This document shows positions 1 to 6,040 of a DNA stretch of 7,156 bases, piece after piece. Position 1 is the first letter of the stretch; each line of letters opens with the position of its first letter. Below the pieces are notes generated by a model, which saw only the letters and a list, made by a program, of their open reading frames with translations, was not told where the DNA came from and did not search any database. Both the position numbers and the translations under genes were made by a program. This stretch comes from an uncultured Clostridia bacterium (lineage in GTDB: Bacteria; Bacillota; Clostridia; Peptostreptococcales; Anaerovoracaceae), in contig CAMNJG010000077.1 in NCBI GenBank assembly GCA_946541285.1, positions 1 through 7,156 of the forward strand. The letters are read 5' to 3'.

Positions 1-92
1 TTCTATAACTGCATGGTTTTAATGCTGTCCGGATCTGTTTCCCTGACCTGTTCTGTTTGTTACAATTCAATGGTTGGCCAGAACCATATGAG

Positions 93-139
93 AAAACGCT
101 GCTTATAACAAAACAGTCTTACCTGATGCAGCGTTTTTT
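93..139 (+). terminator. Probable intrinsic terminator of an upstream gene
   Basis: AAAACGCTGC (93-102) is perfectly complementary to GCAGCGTTTT (128-137), and the T run continues to 139. The 25-nt loop is longer than usual for an intrinsic terminator. The A run before the left arm means the hairpin could also act on the minus strand. It lies upstream of the promoter at 230-238, as expected if it ends a transcript entering from the left. Confidence 0.6.
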
Positions 140-229
140 CGGAGTCAGGCTGGCCGATCACTGAGTGGTAATTCCTGTTTTGCCTGTTCAGAAAAATCTT
201 CTGTCCGGCTTTTTCCCACCGTTATACAG

Positions 230-238
230 TGCTATAAT
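230..238 (+). promoter_or_regulatory. Extended -10 promoter for the membrane protein gene
   Basis: TGC followed by a perfect TATAAT (233-238) forms an extended -10 element (TGnTATAAT). The -35 region is weak: the best candidate is TTTTCC at 211-216 with a 16-bp spacer. A poor -35 is typical of extended -10 promoters. The predicted start is near 245, giving an untranslated leader of about 130 nt before the ATG at 375. No terminator is visible before 763, so this promoter could also serve metY. Confidence 0.6.
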
Positions 239-255
239 AATGTTCATATTCTGAA

Positions 256-276
256 ATTTTATCGTACTGGTAAAAT
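256..276. repeat. AT-rich dyad just downstream of the promoter
   Basis: ATTTTA (256-261) and TAAAAT (271-276) form a perfect inverted repeat around a 9-nt centre, with one more C-G match inside (263/269). It lies about 10 to 30 nt after the predicted transcription start, a common place for a repressor operator. I do not recognise the motif as the site of a known regulator. In RNA it would form only a weak A-U stem. Confidence 0.3.
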
Positions 277-302
277 CAAAAAGGAAAACACGGGGTATTA
301 CT

Positions 303-340
303 GCTTCCGGATACCGGAAAGCAATTCGTGTATCCCGGAA
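303..340 (+). promoter_or_regulatory. Leader segment with mutually exclusive hairpins
   Basis: TTCCGG (305-310) pairs with CCGGAA (314-319) around a 3-nt loop. GC 303-304 also pairs with GC 321-322 past a bulged A. The same left arm, TTCCGGATAC (305-314), can instead pair with GTATCCCGGAA (330-340) with one bulged base. A third pairing, GGTAT (294-298) with ATACC (311-315), competes with both. The segment CCGGAA-(A)G-CAATTC recurs as a near-direct repeat at 314-328 and 335-347. The ribosome binding site (357-362) lies 17 nt beyond. I recognise no known riboswitch class, so a regulatory role is an inference. Confidence 0.3.
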
Positions 341-374
341 TCAATTCATCTTCTTCAGGAGGAAGTAACCGTAA

Positions 375-686
375 ATGTGGATTTTTCTTGTAGAAATAGC
401 GGGAGTTCTGATGGCGCTCTGCGGCTGGTTTGGATTTCATGTTTTCTGGCCTCTGGCGACCGGATCGCTCCTGATTATCGCTTTTGATGCTCTGATGTCT
501 TCTTCAGGAGGTCAGATCAAACATTTCGGAGTCTCGTTCCTTCTGCTGGCAGCAGGCGGGGTGATCGGGGGACTGACAGGATATGGGATTCTGGTCACAT
601 CTCTGCTGGCCTTTTCGATTTATTCCGCAGTCGTCCTGATCCTGAAACTGCTCCTTCTGTTGCTGGCAGTGCTGGACCAGGAATAA
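375..686 (+). CDS. Small multi-pass membrane protein of unknown function
   Basis: I do not recognise this 103-residue protein. It is almost entirely hydrophobic, with three or four likely membrane spans at about residues 3-21, 23-40, 52-75 and 76-98. A short polar loop (SSSGGQIKH, 42-50) lies between the second and third. Residues 59-71 are glycine-rich (AAGGVIGGLTGYG), which suits tight helix packing. The C-terminal helix has a run of leucines (92-97) and ends in the polar tail DQE. There is no catalytic motif and no cleavable signal peptide. The binding site AGGAGG (357-362) lies 12 nt from the ATG, longer than optimal, but an in-frame TAA at 372-374 rules out any earlier start. It follows its own promoter and precedes metY by 76 nt with no clear terminator, so co-transcription is possible. 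It could be a small transporter subunit, a holin-like protein or an envelope protein; nothing in the sequence decides this. Confidence 0.75.
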   Translation: MWIFLVEIAGVLMALCGWFGFHVFWPLATGSLLIIAFDALMSSSGGQIKHFGVSFLLLAAGGVIGGLTGYGILVTSLLAFSIYSAVVLILKLLLLLLAVLDQE

Positions 687-707
687 AAGAATACAGTTTT
701 TCAAAGC

Positions 708-740
708 CCGGGGAGCACGGAATGGTCAGTGTTTTCCCGG
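708..740 (+). promoter_or_regulatory. Hairpin between the membrane protein gene and metY
   Basis: CCGGGGA (708-714) pairs with TTCCCGG (734-740), including one G-U pair, around a 19-nt loop. No T run follows, so it is not a standard terminator. It ends 7 nt before the metY ribosome binding site (GGGAGG, 748-753). It could protect or process a shared message, or influence metY translation. It could also be chance. Confidence 0.25.
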
Positions 741-762
741 CGAAAAAGGGAGGATTATAATA

Positions 763-2049
763 ATGAAAGAAACCGGTATCGGAACCAAATGTGTACAGGC
801 AGGTTATACTCCGGAAAACGGAGGCCCGAGACAGATTCCAATCATCCAGTCCACGACGTTTAAATACGATACAAGTGAAGCGATGGGGAGACTGTTTGAC
901 CTGGAAGACGCGGGATATTTCTACACCAGATTGCAGAATCCTACCAATGATTATGTCGCGGCAAAAATCGCGGCGATGGAAGGTGGCACCGCGGGGATGC
1001 TGACATCCTCCGGCCAGGCGGCGAATTTCTTCGCCCTGTTTAACATCTGTGAAGCAGGGGATCATATCGTTTCTTCTTCATCGATTTATGGTGGTACCTA
1101 TAATCTGATTCACGTCACAATGGCGAAAATGGGCATCACTGCTACATTTGTCTCCCCGGATGCTACTGCTGAGGAGCTGGATGCCGCGTTCCAGCCGAAC
1201 ACCAAAGCCCTGTTCGGAGAATCCATTGCCAACCCTGCCCTGACTGTTCTGGATATTGAGACTTTCGCGGCAGCAGCCCACAGGCATGGGGTGCCGCTGA
1301 TCATTGACAACACCTTCCCGACACCGGTTAATTTCCGACCAATCGAATGGGGCGCGGATATTGTCACACACTCGACGACGAAATATATGGATGGTCACGG
1401 TGCTGGAGTCGGTGGAGCCATTGTGGACAGCGGAAAATTTGACTGGATGGCACATAAGGACAAGTATCCCGGACTGACAACACCGGATGAATCTTATCAT
1501 GGCATCGTGTACGCCGAAAAATTCGGTCAGGAAGGTGCTTTTATCACCAAAGCGACATCACAGCTGATGAGGGACTTCGGCAGTATCCAGTCCCCGCAGA
1601 ACGCGTTTTATCTGAACCTGGGACTGGAGTCACTCCATGTCAGGATGCCGAAACATGTAGAAAATGGACAGGCAGTCGCAGAATTCCTGGAAGCGCATGA
1701 TCTGGTGACGCAGGTCAGTTATTCCGGCCTGAAGAGCAGTCCGTATTATGAAAGGGCGCAGAAGCTCATGCCGAATGGTGGCTGCGGAGTGGTTTCTTTT
1801 GAACTCTCCGGAGGGAGAAGCATGGCTGAAAAGTTCATGATGAATCTGAAGCTGGCCGCGATTGAGACGCATGTCGCGGACGCGAGGACCTGCTGCCTGA
1901 ACCCGGCTACCAGTACCCACAGACAGATGAATGACGCGGAACTGGCAGACGCGGGGATTCCGGCGGGCATGATCCGTATGTCCTGCGGGCTGGAGGATAA
2001 GGAGGACCTGATTGCGGATCTGGCACAGGCCCTGGAAGCCTGCAGATAA
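763..2049 (+). CDS. metY: O-acetylhomoserine sulfhydrylase (PLP-dependent)
   Basis: Cytoplasmic enzyme that joins sulfide to O-acetyl-L-homoserine, giving L-homocysteine and acetate, the direct sulfhydrylation route to methionine. It belongs to the Cys/Met metabolism PLP enzyme family. Visible landmarks are the Tyr/Arg phosphate-binding segment YFYTRLQNPT (52-61), TSSGQAA (81-87) that holds the cofactor, IDNTF with the PLP-contacting Asp182, and HSTTKYMDGHG with the Schiff-base Lys207. C-terminal landmarks are ETHVADARTCCLNPATSTHRQM (369-389 region) and IRMSCGLED (404-412), whose Arg405 should bind the substrate carboxylate. The length of 428 residues and the insert after Lys207 (about 222-275) fit O-acetylhomoserine sulfhydrylases better than the shorter MetB, MetC or methionine gamma-lyase proteins. 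The start is supported by GGGAGG (748-753), 9 nt before the ATG. Activity on O-succinylhomoserine or a lyase side activity cannot be excluded from sequence. I see no SAM riboswitch or T-box in front of it. Confidence 0.93.
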   Translation: MKETGIGTKCVQAGYTPENGGPRQIPIIQSTTFKYDTSEAMGRLFDLEDAGYFYTRLQNPTNDYVAAKIAAMEGGTAGMLTSSGQAANFFALFNICEAGDHIVSSSSIYGGTYNLIHVTMAKMGITATFVSPDATAEELDAAFQPNTKALFGESIANPALTVLDIETFAAAAHRHGVPLIIDNTFPTPVNFRPIEWGADIVTHSTTKYMDGHGAGVGGAIVDSGKFDWMAHKDKYPGLTTPDESYHGIVYAEKFGQEGAFITKATSQLMRDFGSIQSPQNAFYLNLGLESLHVRMPKHVENGQAVAEFLEAHDLVTQVSYSGLKSSPYYERAQKLMPNGGCGVVSFELSGGRSMAEKFMMNLKLAAIETHVADARTCCLNPATSTHRQMNDAELADAGIPAGMIRMSCGLEDKEDLIADLAQALEACR

Positions 2050-2148
2050 TGGTAACTTCTGATAATACGGTTTTGTATACATTATAAAAGTATCTAGACG
2101 ATAATATGAGGAACGTGTAAAATAGCCTTGTGCATTAATCAATATACA
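2050..2148 (+). promoter_or_regulatory. AT-rich spacer with possible ppsA promoter
   Basis: This stretch is clearly more AT-rich than the genes around it and holds several -10-like hexamers: TATAAA (2083-2088) and GATAAT (2100-2105). GATAAT pairs best with TATACA (2076-2081) as a -35 at an 18-bp spacer. No candidate has a strong -35, so the exact promoter is uncertain. If transcription starts here, the hairpin at 2149-2171 lies in the ppsA leader. Confidence 0.3.
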
Positions 2149-2176
2149 GGAGGCAGACTCCGTCTGCCTTTATTTT
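2149..2176 (+). terminator. Intrinsic terminator after metY (or attenuator in the ppsA leader)
   Basis: AGGCAGAC (2151-2158) pairs perfectly with GTCTGCCT (2162-2169) around the 3-nt loop TCC. Two G-U pairs extend the stem to 2149/2171, and TTATTTT follows. This is a compact, stable intrinsic terminator about 100 nt after the metY stop. It ends 36 nt before the ppsA start codon, so if a ppsA promoter lies at 2076-2105 it would sit inside the ppsA leader and could attenuate that gene. Confidence 0.75.
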
Positions 2177-2212
2177 AGTAGATTCAATTCTGGTTTTCAG
2201 GAGGTCCAGAAA

Positions 2213-4603
2213 ATGGCGCGTGAAGATAAGTATGTATTATGGTTCGATGAACTGAGACGTGAAGATGTCGATCTGGTAGGAGGCAAATCATCCTCACTGG
2301 GAGAAATGACCTCATCCACAGATGTGCCGGTTCCTTATGGTTTTGCCACGACGGCACATGGTTACAGACATTTCATGAAAGAGACAGGACTGGAAGACCG
2401 CATCCGTGAGGAAATCAGCAAGCTGACTGATGTGGAAGACACGGCGCAGCTTCGTGATGTAACTGCCGCGATCAGGGAAATGATTGTCGCGCAGGACATG
2501 CCTCAGGATCTGGCAGCTGATATCCGGAAAGCCTATGACGAGCTTTCTGAAAAAGTAGGAGAAAAAGATCCGTTTGTCGCGGTACGCTCCAGCGCGACTG
2601 CTGAGGATCTTCCGGACGCCAGCTTTGCGGGCCAGCAGGACACCTATCTCAATGTAAAGGGTTCCGAGATGGTTATCCAGAAAGTAAAGGAATGCTACGC
2701 ATCTACTTTCACGGACCGTGCTACATATTATCGTGAAAAGCAGGGATTTGATCATATGACGGTAGCGCTGAGCGCTGCGGTACAGATGATGGTATTCTCC
2801 AAAGCTTCCGGCGTTATGTTTACCGTCAATGTCGCGAATGGTGATGACAGCTGCATCACGATCGAAGGCGCGTATGGACTTGGAGAATATGTTGTCCAGG
2901 GTACGGTGACACCGGACAATTTCGTAGTTGACAAGGAAACTCTGCAGATCAGAAGCAGTATGATCAACGAAAAACCGGTCCGCCTCATCCGGAAACCGGA
3001 AGGCGATGTTATCGAGGAAAAGGTACCGGAAAACGAAGTGAACCAGCCTGCGATTACAGAAGAACAGGCACTGGAACTCGCGAAGTACGCGAAGGCGATC
3101 GAAAAGCATTACGGCTGCTACATGGATATGGAGTGGGGCGTTGATGAACGTGATGATAAGATCTGGCTTCTGCAGGCCCGTCCGGAAACAGTATGGTCCA
3201 GAAAAAATAAGGAAAAGGGAGCGAAAATGAGCGACTCAGCAGCAGTGACTGAAGATATGAATGTTATCGTACAGGGACTTCCGGCAAGCCCGGGCAAAGT
3301 AGCAGGCAAAGCCCATGTTATTCTTGATCCGTCAAAGATCGACGAATTCCAGGAAGGCGAAATCCTGGTTACGACCATGACTGCGCCTGACTGGGTACCG
3401 GCCATGAAAAAAGCACTGGCGATTGTAACCGATGCCGGTGGCATGACCTGCCACGCGGCGATCGTCAGCCGTGAGCTGGAGATTCCTTGTATCGTCGGAA
3501 CCAAGAGCCGTTCCAGTGAAGCGACGACAACCATCCCTGACGGTGCGGAGATTACAGTGGACGCTTCCAACGGCGTTGTTTACGAAGGCATCATCAAGAG
3601 CATTACTGAAGCGCAGGAAGCGCCAAAAACTGCTGCTGTCGGCGGTTTCGCGGATTTCGCGCCGGTAACTGGCACAAAGATCTACATGAACCTCGGTGAT
3701 CCGGATCTGGCAGAGAAGAATTCTGCCCTTCCGGCTGACGGCATCGGCCTGATGAGAGAGGAATTCATCTGGACCACCTATATTCATGAGCATCCGCTCC
3801 ATCTGATCGAAACCGGCCGTGCGGATGTGGCTGTTGACCAGCTGGCGGATGGTATGAGAAAAGTCGCTTCCGCGATGAGTCCTCGTCAGGTGGTTGTCCG
3901 TCTGTCTGACTTCAAATCCAGCGAATACCGTGGACTGAAGGGTGGAGACAAATATGAACCGACGGAACCGAGTGCGCTCCTGGGCTGGAGAGGCGCTTCC
4001 AGATACTATGATCCGGCTTATCTGCCTGCGTTCCGTCTGGAACTGAAAGCGATCAGAAAGGTCCGTGAAGAATATGGCCTGACCAATCTGCAGGTCATGA
4101 TTCCGTTCTGCCGTACCGTAAAAGAAGCGGAGACTGTTACCGCGATCATGGCAGAAGAAGGACTCGTCAGAAGCCAGGACTTCAAAGTATGGCTGATGGC
4201 GGAAATTCCTTCCAATATCATCCTGGCAGACCAGTTCAATAAGTTTGTCGATGGCTATTCCATCGGTTCCAATGACCTGACCATGCTGCTCCTGGGCTGT
4301 GATCGTGATAACGAAACGGTACAGCACATCTTTGACGGCAGAAACCTCGCCGTAAAACGCGCGATCCGCCATCTGATCGAAGTAGCCCACAGGGATGGCA
4401 AGACGGTTTCCATCTGCGGCCAGGCGCCAAGCATTTATCCGGACTTCTGTGAATTCCTGGTAAAGAGCGGCATCGACTCGATCTCCGTCAATCCGGACGC
4501 TGTTGCCAGCACCAGAAAGAACGTAGCCCGTATCGAACAGCGGATCATGCTGGATCGTATGACCGGTCGCGGCATTGAAGAAGCAGAAGATTATACCTGG
4601 TAA
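2213..4603 (+). CDS. ppsA: Phosphoenolpyruvate synthase (pyruvate, water dikinase)
   Basis: Cytoplasmic gluconeogenic enzyme converting pyruvate, ATP and water to phosphoenolpyruvate, AMP and phosphate. Three domains can be traced over 796 residues, close to the 792 of E. coli PpsA. The N-terminal ATP-grasp domain (about 8-330) has LVGGKSSSLGEM (21-32), AVRSSATAEDLPDASFAGQQDT (123-144) and IWLLQARPETV (317-327). The swivelling phosphohistidine domain (about 350-460) has GGMTCHAAIVSRE, with His414 as the phosphorylated residue. The C-terminal PEP/pyruvate-binding TIM barrel (about 485-770) has VVRLSDFKSSEYRGL (561-575), LMAEIPSN (661-668), GSNDLT (685-690) and SICGQAPS, with Cys735 as the likely catalytic acid. 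All key residues are intact. The MAEIPSN, GSNDLT and ICGQxPS signatures fit PEP synthase rather than pyruvate phosphate dikinase. AGGAGG (2199-2204) lies 8 nt before the ATG. The protein ends in a charged tail of about 25 residues (771-796) beyond the E. coli end. A terminator follows about 100 nt downstream, so it is probably transcribed alone or with some read-through. Confidence 0.95.
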   Translation: MAREDKYVLWFDELRREDVDLVGGKSSSLGEMTSSTDVPVPYGFATTAHGYRHFMKETGLEDRIREEISKLTDVEDTAQLRDVTAAIREMIVAQDMPQDLAADIRKAYDELSEKVGEKDPFVAVRSSATAEDLPDASFAGQQDTYLNVKGSEMVIQKVKECYASTFTDRATYYREKQGFDHMTVALSAAVQMMVFSKASGVMFTVNVANGDDSCITIEGAYGLGEYVVQGTVTPDNFVVDKETLQIRSSMINEKPVRLIRKPEGDVIEEKVPENEVNQPAITEEQALELAKYAKAIEKHYGCYMDMEWGVDERDDKIWLLQARPETVWSRKNKEKGAKMSDSAAVTEDMNVIVQGLPASPGKVAGKAHVILDPSKIDEFQEGEILVTTMTAPDWVPAMKKALAIVTDAGGMTCHAAIVSRELEIPCIVGTKSRSSEATTTIPDGAEITVDASNGVVYEGIIKSITEAQEAPKTAAVGGFADFAPVTGTKIYMNLGDPDLAEKNSALPADGIGLMREEFIWTTYIHEHPLHLIETGRADVAVDQLADGMRKVASAMSPRQVVVRLSDFKSSEYRGLKGGDKYEPTEPSALLGWRGASRYYDPAYLPAFRLELKAIRKVREEYGLTNLQVMIPFCRTVKEAETVTAIMAEEGLVRSQDFKVWLMAEIPSNIILADQFNKFVDGYSIGSNDLTMLLLGCDRDNETVQHIFDGRNLAVKRAIRHLIEVAHRDGKTVSICGQAPSIYPDFCEFLVKSGIDSISVNPDAVASTRKNVARIEQRIMLDRMTGRGIEEAEDYTW

Positions 4604-4705
4604 GGAACAACGGCGCGGATCATTGCGCGAATTCTCAAAAAAAGCATGTGACAGCTGATACGCTGTATGGTCCATATGGAGGATCATGATCGACTGTCAT
4701 TTCAC

Positions 4706-4736
4706 AGCAGCCTGGGAATCTTCTCAGGCTGCTTTT
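4706..4736 (+). terminator. Intrinsic terminator after ppsA
   Basis: AGCAGCCTGGGA (4706-4717) pairs with TCTCAGGCTGCT (4722-4733) with a single G-U pair and the 4-nt loop ATCT. The 12-bp stem runs into TTTT (4733-4736). It lies about 100 nt after the ppsA stop. It also falls inside the longest open frame of the following hydrolase gene, which argues that the hydrolase starts further downstream. Upstream, the spacer 4604-4705 has only small inverted repeats: ACAGC (4651-4655) with GCTGT (4662-4666), and the palindrome GATCATGATC (4682-4691). Confidence 0.8.
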
Positions 4737-4767
4737 GTCAGGATAAGGAAGTGTGCGCAGATCAGGT

Positions 4768-4777
4768 GGCAATTGCC
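4768..4777. repeat. Perfect 10-bp palindrome before the hydrolase gene
   Basis: GGCAATTGCC is a perfect palindrome 31 nt before the chosen hydrolase start, between the ppsA terminator and the ribosome binding site. It could be an operator half-site pair, but I know no matching regulator and it may be chance. No good promoter is visible between 4737 and 4800: TTGTCA at 4735-4740 resembles a -35 but has no -10 at the right spacing. Confidence 0.2.
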
Positions 4778-4808
4778 CTCAGGATCATTCATCGGGCAGG
4801 GAGGTAAC

Positions 4809-5696
4809 ATGGAGACTCAGACAATGCTTGACAGAAACTATCTGTGGAAGGACAGAATCTATCCGGCAGAAGAACGGCCGGGGAAAATGGATATTATTTT
4901 GAAAGGAAAACGCGGGCGTCTGCTCTGTACGTATTTCATGTCGGGCGGCGCGGGCCGGCATCCCGTTGTGATTATCTGCCACGGTTTTCCGGGCAATGAG
5001 CGGAACATGGATCTGGCGGCAGCCCTGAGACGGGTGGGTTTCCACGTGATGACCTTCCATTACAGCGGATCCTGGGGCAGTGACGGGAACTTTTCACTGG
5101 GGAACTGCCTCGAAGATCTGGAGAAGGTGTTTGATTATGTCGTAAAAGAAGAAGAACTGCATGCGGATCCGGATCGTATCTTTCTCTGGGGACACAGTAT
5201 GGGAGGTTTCCTGGCCTATCATATGGCCGTTCATCGTTCTCCGGGATACAGAGAAAAACAGAAAATAACAGAACCGGTGACCCGTCCGGCCGGTGCGGTA
5301 CTGGCCATGCCGGCGGATTTTGTGGCAATGATGCAGAAAGCCGGGAAGGATCCTGTTTTCAGGGAACAGTCCCTGGAGATGATGCGTGAGGGAGCGGACT
5401 GGCTTGTGGGAACCAGTGCGGAACTTCTGTACAGGGAGGCAGCCGGAATGGGAGAATCGAACCTGATGGAACGCCTTCTTGATTTTGTCGCAGATGTGCC
5501 GATGCTGCTGATCAATGGACTGGAGGACGATATGATTCCATCGGAGATCGCGCTGGACCGGATGACGGAAAAAGCGGAGGAACTGGGGAGTACCTGTATC
5601 AGCAGGATTGACCTGAAAACAGACCATATGGCGGCTGACCGGCGTTGTGAACTGACGGAAGTCACAGCAGACTGGCTGATTGGGCAGTGCCGGTAA
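4809..5696 (+). CDS. Alpha/beta hydrolase (esterase/acyl-hydrolase type)
   Basis: A 295-residue cytoplasmic serine hydrolase of the alpha/beta fold; the substrate is unknown. VVIICHGFPG (53-62) supplies the HG oxyanion-hole motif. GHSMGG (128-133) is the nucleophile elbow with Ser130. LLINGLEDDMIP (233-244) carries the acid, Asp240 or Asp241, and KTDHMA (270-275) carries His273, completing the triad in canonical order. A cap-like helical insert lies at about 170-225. There is no signal peptide or membrane span. The same frame extends upstream to an ATG at 4686, which would add 41 residues. I chose 4809 because GGGAGG lies at 4800-4805 just before this ATG, the core family begins after it, and the extension would be encoded by the ppsA terminator hairpin. 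It is followed 32 nt later by a small gene and then argC. An amide- or ester-cleaving role linked to arginine metabolism is conceivable but unsupported by sequence. Confidence 0.88.
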   Translation: METQTMLDRNYLWKDRIYPAEERPGKMDIILKGKRGRLLCTYFMSGGAGRHPVVIICHGFPGNERNMDLAAALRRVGFHVMTFHYSGSWGSDGNFSLGNCLEDLEKVFDYVVKEEELHADPDRIFLWGHSMGGFLAYHMAVHRSPGYREKQKITEPVTRPAGAVLAMPADFVAMMQKAGKDPVFREQSLEMMREGADWLVGTSAELLYREAAGMGESNLMERLLDFVADVPMLLINGLEDDMIPSEIALDRMTEKAEELGSTCISRIDLKTDHMAADRRCELTEVTADWLIGQCR

Positions 5697-5704
5697 CATA
5701 GAAT

Positions 5705-5724
5705 TTCTGATGCGTTGGTCAGAA
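5705..5724 (+). promoter_or_regulatory. Small hairpin between hydrolase and the next gene
   Basis: TTCTGA (5705-5710) pairs perfectly with TCAGAA (5719-5724) around an 8-nt loop. No T run follows, so it is not a terminator. It ends 4 nt before the annotated start of the next gene, where the ribosome binding site is weak (GGGA 5726-5729), so it may tune translation initiation there. Confidence 0.25.
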
Positions 5725-5728
5725 TGGG

Positions 5729-6037
5729 ATGAAAATGGAACGGAAAAAAGAAGAAAGAGAACGCGTCCGGAACCAGCTGATCCGGAGGATCTGTCAGATG
5801 GGACACCCGGAAGCGTTCGCGGCTCTGATCGCTGACAGCCTTGGAACCGAAAAGACCATGTTACGGATGATTTCGTACCTGGGCAAAACAGGGACACAGA
5901 GCGCGGAGCAGATCGCGGATGAAATGCTGGCGATTACCGTGGATCGTGACCGCTGGGTTGAAAAGAAAAAGAACGAGTATTACAATCAGAAGTACAACGA
6001 AATGCGTTATACGGTACTGGGAATGGATGAGGAGTAA
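5729..6037 (+). CDS. Small charged helical protein of unknown function
   Basis: I cannot name this 102-residue protein. It appears soluble and mostly helical: a highly charged N-terminus (MKMERKKEERERVRNQLIRR, 1-20), a central segment HPEAFAALIADSLGTEKTMLRMISYL (26-51), an amphipathic stretch around SAEQIADEMLAI (58-69), and a Lys/Tyr-rich C-terminus (79-94). From memory, similar hypothetical proteins occur in Lachnospiraceae, but I know no function for them and cannot verify the resemblance here. It has no Cys pair, metal-binding motif or obvious DNA-binding helix-turn-helix. The start is uncertain: ATG 5729 has no good ribosome binding site, while ATG 5735, two codons later, has GGGA (5726-5729) 5 nt upstream and may be the true start. 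It lies 32 nt after the hydrolase stop and 3 nt before argC; its stop codon adjoins the argC ribosome binding site. Its codon use resembles its neighbours, so it is probably a real co-transcribed gene. Confidence 0.75.
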   Translation: MKMERKKEERERVRNQLIRRICQMGHPEAFAALIADSLGTEKTMLRMISYLGKTGTQSAEQIADEMLAITVDRDRWVEKKKNEYYNQKYNEMRYTVLGMDEE

Positions 6038-6040
6038 GCG

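Larger units (their letters stand above)
1..374. other. Intergenic region with terminator, promoter and structured leader
   Basis: I find no convincing gene here. Reading frame 1 is open from the window edge to a TAA at 106-108, but the peptide is Cys/Met-rich, resembles no family I know and runs into the terminator hairpin, so I do not call it the tail of an upstream gene. The stretch holds a terminator-like hairpin (93-139), a small inverted repeat (ATGGTT 70-75 with AACCAT 82-87), a strong extended -10 promoter (230-238), an AT-rich dyad (256-276) and a leader with competing hairpins (303-340). The nature of the gene to the left is unknown. Confidence 0.6.

Noticed and set aside
1..108. 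Open frame from the left edge ending with TAA at 106-108, possibly the tail of an upstream gene
   Set aside because: The composition is unlike a protein of this genome, it resembles no family, and it runs into the terminator hairpin at 93-139.
157..169. Small hairpin ATCAC / GTGGT in the first intergenic region
   Set aside because: It has only 5 pairs, one of them a wobble, and no associated T run or conserved motif.
756..761. Perfect TATAAT directly before metY
   Set aside because: It overlaps the spacer between the ribosome binding site and the ATG, so a transcript from it would start inside the gene; most likely chance in an AT-rich spacer.
687..762. SAM riboswitch or T-box upstream of metY
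   Set aside because: The spacer is only 76 nt and lacks the conserved cores. The upstream leader at 245-374 also lacks the SAM-I and T-box motifs. A GGTGGTACC string at about 1089-1097 is inside the metY coding sequence.
595..1065. Minus-strand open frames opposite metY, ppsA, the hydrolase and argC (for example 3332-4687 and 5094-5897)
   Set aside because: They are antisense shadows of genes with clear family motifs. Their translations have no recognisable domains and no supporting ribosome binding sites.
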